Shown: in pieces, positions 32,051-38,030 of the stretch
Position numbering within the stretch: position 1 is the first letter of the stretch
How the letters are laid out: each line of letters starts with the position of its first letter
Origin: a bacterium
Lineage (GTDB): Bacteria > Chloroflexota > Chloroflexia > Chloroflexales > Kallotenuaceae
NCBI GenBank assembly: GCA_016781505.1
Contig: JADDQF010000023.1
Coordinates: 1-38,030, forward strand
Direction of reading: 5' to 3'
DNA length: 38,030 nt
Position numbers and translations under genes: made by a program
The notes under the pieces: model-generated
The model's input: only the letters and a program-made list of their open reading frames with translations
Databases searched by the model: none
What the model was told of the DNA's origin: nothing

Positions 32051-33229
32051 ATGGATAAAGCGCGTATGGCAGTGAAAGCCCAGGCTCAGCCGCTCGCGAG
32101 TAGACAGGCGTCCGTGGGGACGCTGCGCCAAGTGCTGGCGCCGATTGGTCAAATCTTTGTTTTTGTTGTCGGCAGCTCACTTATTCTTGGAGCGATCGTA
32201 CTGGTGCTGGCGCTGCTGTTGAGCCGGACGCAGGCGAATTTGCTAAGCGGCGTGCTGACGGTGCTGCCGCTGGTGATCATCGACGGCCTGGTGCTTGGCT
32301 TTCTGTATGCCACGATTGCCCTGGGCTACACCTTGGTGTATGGCGTTTTGGAGTTCATCAACTTTGCCCACGGCGAGATCTACATGGTCGGCGCATTCGT
32401 GGGCGGCGGGCTAGGTTTATGGCTCGCGTCACAGGGGCTGCTGGCGGCAATGCACCCGCTGCTCTTTGTGGTGTTTGCGTTGCTGGTCGCCATGACCGCC
32501 AGCGGTCTGCTGGCGGTGGGCATCGAACGCTTTGCCTACCGTCCGCTGCGCAACGCGCCGCGGCTAGTGCCGCTGATCTCGGCCATCGGGGTTTCGTTGG
32601 TGCTGCAAGACCTGGTGCGGCTGCTGGCCGGCCCTTCACGGTTCAATCTGCGCTATCCGCAGCTGGGGCTCAGCCGCCGGTTCCAGCTGCTTGAAATTCC
32701 CACTGCTGCCGGAGCGAACTTGCGCGTCGCAATCGATAGCCAGTCGCTGATCTTTATTGTTACCTCGCTGTTGATGCTGATCGCGCTCAACTATCTGATC
32801 AACGTCACCAAGTTGGGCAAGGCAATTCGTGCGGTAGCTCAGGATCGAGCGACCGCCAGCTTGATGGGCATTAATGTCAACCTGATCATCGCGATGACGT
32901 TTTTCATCGGCGGTGCATTAGGCGGCGGGGCCGGCGTGCTTTTTGGCGTCAAATACAGCACGGTAAATCCCTACATCGGATTTATCGCTGGCCTTAAGGC
33001 GTTTACCGCGGCCGTGCTGGGCGGGATCGGCAATATCACCGGCGCCATGGTCGGCGGGATCGTGCTCGGTTTGTTGGAGGCCTTTGTCTCAACCTACCTG
33101 ACGCTGTTTACCGGTGGCCGCTTTAGTGGTCCCGATTACGCGAGTGTTGCGTCGTTTCTGATCTTGATCGGCATTTTGATTTTCCGTCCGTCCGGCTTGT
33201 TGGGCGAGGCGACGACGCAGAAGGTCTAG
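32051..33229 (+). CDS. livH: Branched-chain amino acid ABC transporter permease LivH
   Basis: About 392 residues, with about nine to ten membrane segments. The LivH marks are EFINFAHGEIYMVGAF, GFLYATIALGYTLVYGVL and LGGIGNITGAMVGGIVLG. It is longer than the usual ~300: about 70 extra N-terminal residues include a hydrophobic helix (FVFVVGSSLILGAIVLVLALLL, about 37-58). The start is uncertain: TTG 32042, ATG 32051 and ATG 32066 are all in frame and none has a clear ribosome site. It forms the translocation pore with LivM. Confidence 0.92.
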   Translation: MDKARMAVKAQAQPLASRQASVGTLRQVLAPIGQIFVFVVGSSLILGAIVLVLALLLSRTQANLLSGVLTVLPLVIIDGLVLGFLYATIALGYTLVYGVLEFINFAHGEIYMVGAFVGGGLGLWLASQGLLAAMHPLLFVVFALLVAMTASGLLAVGIERFAYRPLRNAPRLVPLISAIGVSLVLQDLVRLLAGPSRFNLRYPQLGLSRRFQLLEIPTAAGANLRVAIDSQSLIFIVTSLLMLIALNYLINVTKLGKAIRAVAQDRATASLMGINVNLIIAMTFFIGGALGGGAGVLFGVKYSTVNPYIGFIAGLKAFTAAVLGGIGNITGAMVGGIVLGLLEAFVSTYLTLFTGGRFSGPDYASVASFLILIGILIFRPSGLLGEATTQKV

Positions 33230-33238
33230 GAGGGCACC

Positions 33239-34603
33239 GTGAGCACAAGCCAACAATCGCCGGCGCTTGGCAGCACTCTGCGCGAACGACTCGCAGCCTC
33301 GCTAGGCCAAGGTGTCACTCCGTATGTTGTTGTGGTCGGGTATGTTGTTATCGCCAGCTTCTGGCTCATAAGCAATCCGTTTTCGACCATCGCATTTTTG
33401 GTCTTTTTGTCATCACTGTTGGCGATCTATTACTTTCCGATCCCGACCTGGCTGCGGGTTGCGTTGGGGCTGATCGTGCTTGGCGGCGTGATGCCGTATG
33501 TTGGCAATCTGAACCAGGGCTTTCTTGATGTTGTAACCCAGGCCGCGATCTTTGTGGCTTTGGCCCTCGGTCTGAACGTGGTGGTCGGCTTCGCCGGGTT
33601 GCTCGACCTGGGCTATATTGCCTTTTTCGCGATTGGCGCGTATCTGTGGGCGATCTTCAGCACGCCGCAAGCTGCCAATATTTTTCCTGGTTTAGCCGCC
33701 TCATTTCCGCTGGGCAGCGCGTGGTTTTTTGTGTTTCTGATCCTGGGCGTCGTTGCGGCCGGGCTTTTTGGCGTGCTGCTGGGCTTGCCGGTGCTGCGGC
33801 TGCGTGGCGATTACCTGGCGATTGTGACGCTTGGCTTTGGCGAAGTGATTCGTCTGCTGGCCAACAATCTGAACCGGCCGGTTAACATCACCGGCGGCGC
33901 GCAGGGCATCACCAACATCGGCCAGCCGCCGCTCTTCTTTCAACCGGCACTGGATGCGCTCAACGTTCAGTCCAGCCCCGGCGCCGAATACCGTATGTAC
34001 TTTTACGCGCTGGCGCTGGTGATCGTACTGATCACGATCATGTCCGCGCGGCGGCTCAACGACTCGCGGGTTGGACGCGCCTGGACGGCGATTCGCGAAG
34101 ACGAGACTGCGGCGATCGCGATGGGCGTGCCCCTGGTGCGGATGAAGCTGCTGGCGTTCGCGGCAGGTGCAACGTTTGCCGGCGCGATGGGCGTGCTCTA
34201 CGCGGCCAAGCTGCGCTTTATCAGCCCGCCAACCTTTGACGTGGTCCAGTCGATCTCGATCCTGGCCATGGTGATTCTGGGTGGCATGGGTAGCATTCCC
34301 GGCGCTGTGCTCGGCGCAACGCTGATCACACTGCTCAACCTGCGCATCTTGCCGGACTTTGCCAATCAGCTGGTGTTGTGGCGACGAGCCGGCTTGCCAA
34401 TTCCGGCGAACTTCGACCCGGTGCAATACCAAAGGCTGTTCTTTGGCCTGGTGCTGATTCTGGTCACGATCTTTCGGCCCGAGGGGCTGCTGCCGGAACG
34501 GCGACGGCGCGCCGAGCTCAAAGCCGAGGGGTCCAAAGATACAGGTGAAGCGTTGGTGCAGGATGAACAAAATATGGTGCATCCCGACGTTGGCATCAAG
34601 TAG
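33239..34603 (+). CDS. livM: Branched-chain amino acid ABC transporter permease LivM
   Basis: 454 residues from GTG 33239, with AGGAGGG 5 nt upstream and a start 9 bp after livH. About ten segments; LivM marks are ALGLNVVVGFAGLLDLGYIA, VLRLRGDYLAIVTLGFGEV, GRAWTAIREDETAAIAMGV and ILAMVILGGMGSIPGAVLGA. A soluble C-terminal tail (about 420-454) has Arg/Glu-rich residues. Confidence 0.94.
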   Translation: MSTSQQSPALGSTLRERLAASLGQGVTPYVVVVGYVVIASFWLISNPFSTIAFLVFLSSLLAIYYFPIPTWLRVALGLIVLGGVMPYVGNLNQGFLDVVTQAAIFVALALGLNVVVGFAGLLDLGYIAFFAIGAYLWAIFSTPQAANIFPGLAASFPLGSAWFFVFLILGVVAAGLFGVLLGLPVLRLRGDYLAIVTLGFGEVIRLLANNLNRPVNITGGAQGITNIGQPPLFFQPALDALNVQSSPGAEYRMYFYALALVIVLITIMSARRLNDSRVGRAWTAIREDETAAIAMGVPLVRMKLLAFAAGATFAGAMGVLYAAKLRFISPPTFDVVQSISILAMVILGGMGSIPGAVLGATLITLLNLRILPDFANQLVLWRRAGLPIPANFDPVQYQRLFFGLVLILVTIFRPEGLLPERRRRAELKAEGSKDTGEALVQDEQNMVHPDVGIK

Positions 34604-34608
34604 GAACG

Positions 34609-34631
34609 TGGGGTTGAGCGGGCAAACCCCA
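34609..34631 (+). other. Hairpin between livM and livG
   Basis: TGGGGTT (34609-34615) pairs with AACCCCA (34625-34631), 9-nt loop. No T run. Lies in the 74-bp gap. Confidence 0.45.
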
Positions 34632-34677
34632 TTGCTGCGTGCGGGGCCGACATTACTTCTAGTGCAAGGATCAGACC

Positions 34678-35526
34678 GTGGCATTGTTTGAAGCAAAGGA
34701 TGTTAAGAAACGCTTTGGCGGCCTCGTGGCGGTTAACGAGGTGTCGCTAAGCGTCGACGAGCGCAGCATCGTCAGCGTGATTGGGCCGAACGGTGCCGGC
34801 AAAACGACCTTCTTCAACATTGTCACTGGAATCTACCAGCCGGACGAGGGCACGATTACGCTGAATGGTCGTTCGCTGGTAGGTCTCCGGCCGGATCAGA
34901 TCGCGGCGTTCGGCATCACGCGCACCTTTCAAAATATCCGGCTGTTCAACAACATGACCGTGCTCGAAAACGTGCTGGTGGGGATGCACACCCGGCTCAA
35001 TGCGTCGGTCTGGCAGATTTTGCTGCATGGCTCCGGATATCGACGCGAGGAACGGCAAGCGATTGAGCGCGGCCTGGATCTCCTTGAATTTGTTAATCTG
35101 CGGCATCGCGCCGATGATCTAGCCCGTAGTCTGGCCTATGGCGAGCAGCGCCGGCTCGAGATTGGCCGCGCCTTGGCCTCCGCGCCCAAACTGATCCTGT
35201 TGGACGAGCCCGCGGCGGGGATGAATCCCCAGGAGACGGAAGACGCGACGGATCTGATTCTGCGCCTGCGGGACCAACTAGGCATCACGGTGGTCTTAAT
35301 CGAGCACGACATGAGCCTGGTCATGGAGATATCGGAGCGCATCGCCGTGCTGGATTACGGTCGCATGATCGCCGAGGGGACGCCCAAGGAGATTCGCCAT
35401 AATCCGCGGGTGATCGAGGCTTACCTTGGGCAAGGTGCGGCGGGCACACGTGGCGACACTCCACGTGGAACGCTGCCAGCGCAAGCCGCCGCTGCCAATC
35501 CGGGAGCCCCAACCTCCTCGACCTAA
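34678..35526 (+). CDS. livG: Branched-chain amino acid ABC transporter ATPase LivG
   Basis: 282 residues from GTG 34678, with AAGGA 9 nt upstream. Walker A GPNGAGKTT at residues 36-44; signature LAYGEQRRLEIGRAL, the LivG form that replaces LSGGQ; Walker B LILLDEPAAGMNPQET; switch His in VLIEHDMSLVM. The C-terminal ~25 residues are Ala/Pro/Thr-rich and beyond the family core. Pairs with LivF. Confidence 0.95.
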   Translation: MALFEAKDVKKRFGGLVAVNEVSLSVDERSIVSVIGPNGAGKTTFFNIVTGIYQPDEGTITLNGRSLVGLRPDQIAAFGITRTFQNIRLFNNMTVLENVLVGMHTRLNASVWQILLHGSGYRREERQAIERGLDLLEFVNLRHRADDLARSLAYGEQRRLEIGRALASAPKLILLDEPAAGMNPQETEDATDLILRLRDQLGITVVLIEHDMSLVMEISERIAVLDYGRMIAEGTPKEIRHNPRVIEAYLGQGAAGTRGDTPRGTLPAQAAAANPGAPTSST

Positions 35527-35567
35527 CTGTACCGCTACGTCTGGCTGTACATGAGCTCGCCGGAAGC

Positions 35568-35582
35568 GCAGCTGCAAGCTGC
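35568..35582 (+). other. Small hairpin between livG and livF
   Basis: GCAGCT (35568-35573) pairs with AGCTGC (35577-35582), loop of 3 nt; no T run. Confidence 0.3.
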
Positions 35583-35624
35583 CAGGCTGATCCGCGGCGT
35601 GTGCGTTTAGAAGGAACGTAGATC

Positions 35625-36341
35625 ATGGCTTTGCTGGAGTTGCAGAACGTTCATACCTTTTACGGCAATATTCACGCGCTTAAAGGCATCTCACTTGCGG
35701 TCAACGAGGGCGAGATCGTGACGCTGATCGGCTCGAATGGCGCTGGCAAGTCGACGACCTTGCGCACCATCTCGGGGCTGCTGTCGCCGCGCCAAGGACA
35801 AGTGCTGCTGAATGGGCGGCGCATTGATACCATGCCTTCCCATGAGATTGTGAAGTTGGGTGTTTCGCAGTCGCCGGAAGGTCGGCGGATTTTCCCGCGG
35901 CTAACGGTGCTCGAAAACCTGGAGATGGGCGCCTACATTCATTCCCGCCGCGATCCGCAGTATCAGGCCGATCTGGAGCGGGTGTTGGATCTGTTTCCCC
36001 GGCTGCGGGAGCGTGTTGCCCAAAAGGGTGGTACGCTGTCCGGCGGTGAGCAGCAGATGCTGGCGATCGGGCGGGCGTTAATGTCGCGGCCACATGTGTT
36101 GTTGCTTGACGAACCCAGCATGGGACTCGCCCCGATTCTGGTCGATCAGATCTTTAGTATTGTTCAAGACATTAACAAGCAAGGGACCACAATCCTGCTG
36201 GTGGAGCAAAACGCCCTGATGGCGCTGGGCATAGCGCACCGCGGCTATGTGCTGCAAACAGGGCAGATCGTGCTCTCCGACTCAGCCAAGAGACTGAGCG
36301 AGAACGAAACAGTTCAAAAAGCGTACCTTGGTCTGGATTAA
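35625..36341 (+). CDS. livF: Branched-chain amino acid ABC transporter ATPase LivF
   Basis: 238 residues, the normal LivF length. Walker A GSNGAGKST at residues 36-44, signature LSGGEQQMLAIGRALM, Walker B LLLDEPSMGLAP, and the C-terminal ILLVEQNALMALGIAHRGYVL typical of LivF. GAAGGA precedes the ATG. It is the last gene of the five-gene operon; a hairpin follows. Confidence 0.96.
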   Translation: MALLELQNVHTFYGNIHALKGISLAVNEGEIVTLIGSNGAGKSTTLRTISGLLSPRQGQVLLNGRRIDTMPSHEIVKLGVSQSPEGRRIFPRLTVLENLEMGAYIHSRRDPQYQADLERVLDLFPRLRERVAQKGGTLSGGEQQMLAIGRALMSRPHVLLLDEPSMGLAPILVDQIFSIVQDINKQGTTILLVEQNALMALGIAHRGYVLQTGQIVLSDSAKRLSENETVQKAYLGLD

Positions 36342-36345
36342 CCCG

Positions 36346-36372
36346 ATGCATAGCCACGACCTCGTGGTGCAT
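36346..36372 (+). terminator. Terminator-like hairpin after livF
   Basis: ATGCA-(TAG)-CCACG (36346-36358) pairs with CGTGG-TGCAT (36363-36372), leaving a 3-nt bulge and a 4-nt loop. No T run. Between here and 36743 I see no convincing gene, only a 6-bp hairpin at 36426-36441 and the palindrome GTAGGCCTAC at 36679-36688, 55 bp before the next start. Confidence 0.45.
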
Positions 36373-36743
36373 TGGCCTCGTCGCTTGATGCCTAAGCGGC
36401 GCGCTCGCTCATTTCAGCCGACTGCCAGCGTTTGTACGCTGACACCCGGCCAGGCCGCTAGCCCCACTCGGATAGTACGGATTTCATGTTTCTGGTGTCT
36501 GTCATTCCGTGCATGCTCCATGTCGCCACCCTTCTCGTCTGCCGCGCAAAAGTCGTTCAGGGCATGGGCTGCTGCCGTGGGCGTTGCTGGCCCGATCAAT
36601 CGCTGTTGCTTCAGGCGGCCGTTGGGCGGAGGAATCACGGATCTGTGAATCCCGATGCGGCGTAAGGTTCACGGTAAGGTAGGCCTACTAGCATAACACT
36701 ACCCCCAGTCACGCTGCCATTAACTAGTGAAGGCTATCCTGTT

Positions 36744-37115
36744 ATGTCCGTGCCTACCTTCCTCATCGTCGACGATGACGCCATCATTCGCCTTGTCATC
36801 CGGCGAACGCTGGCTCGTCACGATCCGCATGCCCTGGTCTTCTCAGCGGGAAGTGTAGCGGAGGCGCGGCAGCAACTGACGCATACCACGCCCCACATTG
36901 TGATTACCGACTACCACCTCACGGACGGCACAGGCCTTGACGTTCTCGCCGCAGCGCAGGCGCTCGCACCCATGCCGGCAAGCGTCGTGATTTCGGGCGA
37001 TACGGCGCGCAAAGCTGCGGTATTGGCTGCGGGAGCCGTCGCCTTTCTAGCCAAGCCCTTCGGACCCAACGACCTGCTCGACCTGCTGGGCACGCTCGGT
37101 TTGCTGCCTACCTAA
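36744..37115 (+). CDS. Stand-alone receiver (CheY-like) response regulator
   Basis: 123 residues, a single receiver domain. The acidic pair is Asp10/Asp11 (FLIVDDDAII), acceptor Asp56 (IVITDYHLTDG), Ser84 (VVISGD) in the Thr/Ser place, and Lys104 (FLAKPF), so it can be phosphorylated. No output domain; it would act by binding a partner, or as a phosphorelay step. No kinase nearby. GAAGG lies before the ATG. A second receiver gene converges on it at 37384-37767. Confidence 0.93.
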   Translation: MSVPTFLIVDDDAIIRLVIRRTLARHDPHALVFSAGSVAEARQQLTHTTPHIVITDYHLTDGTGLDVLAAAQALAPMPASVVISGDTARKAAVLAAGAVAFLAKPFGPNDLLDLLGTLGLLPT

Positions 37116-37122
37116 GGTAGTG

Positions 37123-37160
37123 TTGCGCCACGGCTGCGTTGTCCGCCCCGCGTGGCGCAA
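37123..37160. terminator. Inverted repeat between the two convergent receiver genes
   Basis: TTGCGCCACG (37123-37132) and CGTGGCGCAA (37151-37160) form a perfect 10-bp stem with an 18-nt loop, 7 bp after the stop of the plus-strand receiver. Possible terminator. No gene seen from here to 37383. Confidence 0.45.
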
Positions 37161-37383
37161 ACCAATTTCTTGCTGTCCATCTGGTCGTCCGCCCTGGAGC
37201 AAAATGTTCTGTAACACCAGGCGTCAACCTACTGCGCTCCCATGATGTTGGCAGTGAGCCAGAGGCATCCTCCAACGAGGGCCTTCCCCATAGAACCGCA
37301 TCCCCCGGACGCGCCTCACCGGTCTCAGTGGGGCGCTGTGACATTTGGAGGCTGATCCGGCAAAGCGGATGAAGTGAAGGCCA

Positions 37384-37767
37384 CTATGGGGTTAAGCCGC
37401 AGATCCGATTCAATGTAGCAGTTATGTCGTTGAGGTGAAACGGTTTGGAGATGCACGCTGCGACGCCCAATTCTTTTGAGACCAGCTCCCCTGGGAAGTG
37501 GGCTGTCATGAGTACCACCGGTACTCGATCACACGGCCGTCAGCCCAGTTGGGCAGCCCGCACTTCCCGGGCTGTCATGTCCACCAGGTCGTAGTCGAGC
37601 AAAATCACATCGGGCGCACACGCGTTGGTAGCTAGCTGGGTGATAGCGTCGGTGCCGGAGGATGCGCTGATCACGCTGTACCCTTCCTCTTCCAGAACAA
37701 GCGCCACCAGGTTGCGTAGGGCGTCGTCATCCTCGACAAGCAGCACGCGGCGTGGGAGTCTCGCCAT
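37384..37767 (-). pseudogene. Stand-alone receiver response regulator interrupted by one in-frame TGA
   Basis: From ATG 37767 (AAAGGGA upstream), a receiver domain of 127 codons with TGA at codon 76 (37542-37540) and TAG at 37384-37386. The frame and the family pattern continue cleanly past the TGA: acidic pair Asp13/Asp14 (VLLVEDDDALR), acceptor Asp58 (VILLDYD), then after the stop Thr88 (VVLMTAHFPG) and Lys108 (CISKPF). No other stop or shift interrupts it. The simplest reading is a recent nonsense change (CGA to TGA) or a base error; recoding is a less likely alternative (see findings). The product ending at TGA would lack the last third of the domain and could not fold. Confidence 0.85.
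37510..37526 (-). other. Compact hairpin 13 nt after the in-frame TGA
   Basis: On the minus strand, GAGTACC-GGT-GGTACTC is a perfect 7-bp stem with a 3-nt loop starting with G. A second hairpin (GCCC-AACT-GGGC) ends right before the TGA, and an 8-bp inverted repeat (37493-37500 with 37561-37568) encloses both. Confidence 0.5.
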
Positions 37768-37894
37768 GCTTTCATCCCTTTCCCAGCACTTACAAACCGG
37801 CGGAGCGACCAATGGACGTAGCGCCTGGCTCCACTGCAGGTTACTGCTGGCCTCCCCAGGGCGTGGTCAAACAGCGGCTGGGGCTGTGTGGTGC

Positions 37895-37924
37895 AGTATA
37901 GGGCTTTAGGTGACCTGTCGTCAA
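37895..37924 (-). promoter_or_regulatory. Promoter of the minus-strand receiver gene
   Basis: On the minus strand, TTGACG (37919-37924) and TATACT (37895-37900) with an 18-bp spacer, about 128 bp before the ATG. No gene is visible between here and the window end at 38030. Confidence 0.6.
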
Positions 37925-38030
37925 TGGTGCCTTCCATCACAGCGAAAACTTGCCGAACCTGCCTAGCAATGCCAAAGGGTGGGGGGCCGCGCCAGCGTAT
38001 GAACGCTCACGGCAGGTTTGGATCTTGCCG

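Noticed and set aside
33701-34696. 331-codon open frame on the minus strand
   Set aside because: Antisense to livM; composition is that of a reversed membrane protein gene.
36328-36648. 106-codon open frame after livF
   Set aside because: Starts inside livF, has no ribosome site, and the composition (Arg/Ser/Cys-rich) does not look like a protein.
37139-37372. 77-codon open frame between the receiver genes
   Set aside because: Starts inside the inverted repeat, no ribosome site and no recognisable fold.
1-38030. CRISPR array, insertion sequence, prophage or toxin-antitoxin pair
   Set aside because: No regularly spaced repeats, transposase, integrase or phage genes were seen, and composition looks even across the window.

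Overview
The window looks like chromosomal DNA of a GC-rich, free-living bacterium, most probably a Chloroflexota (class Chloroflexia or a close relative). The main clues are secreted proteins with Thr/Pro/Ala-rich linkers ('TATPT' type), a C-terminal module in the 11121-13469 protein ending in a 'RRVLTYTP...VEMGNVGRHYY.WRY' pattern that I associate with Chloroflexota secreted proteins, an E. coli-type PurB, and a full branched-chain amino acid (Liv) ABC operon. The assignment rests on recalled family features, not on a search. No insertion sequence, prophage, CRISPR array or rRNA is visible. One tRNA-Leu(TAA) is present.

Layout, left to right. 1-1008 is the 3' part of an OppF/DppF-type peptide ABC ATPase, closed by a strong terminator. 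1150-4230 is a large SbcC/Rad50-type DNA repair ATPase. 4430-6438 holds small genes: an A-type Fe-S carrier, an FMN reductase, a rhodanese and a DUF309 protein. 6575-10178 reads as one operon: an ABC-2 type exporter (ATPase plus two permeases), a small coiled-coil protein and a PduO-type cobalamin adenosyltransferase. An endonuclease III homologue follows. 11121-15789 encodes a large secreted PPC-domain protein, a degenerate M28-like membrane protein and a PAP2 phosphatase. Then comes tRNA-Leu.

15948-20497 is mostly minus strand: two tandem AI-2E/PerM family membrane proteins, a 45-residue membrane protein, a YugP-like zinc peptidase and a rhomboid protease. 20722-24688 holds a membrane-anchored unknown, a GT-C glycosyltransferase coupled to a SAM methyltransferase, an unknown 138-residue protein and a flavin reductase. 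purB (minus) and an atypical LuxR-type regulator diverge near 26400-26660. The regulator is followed 5 bp later by a lipoprotein with an AMIN-like and TolB-like propeller architecture and a small membrane protein. 30520-36341 is the livKHMGF operon, preceded by a promoter about 340 nt upstream and hence a long leader. The right end holds two convergent stand-alone receiver (CheY-like) genes, one interrupted by an in-frame TGA.

The strongest items for a second look are: the minus-strand receiver gene at 37384-37767, whose frame is intact on both sides of a single TGA followed by a compact hairpin; the LuxR-type regulator whose phosphorylation pocket is lost and whose acceptor Asp is Glu; the long structured liv leader with a branched-chain-rich mini-ORF; and several precise dyads in intergenic regions. 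I did not find a convincing multi-gene novel system.
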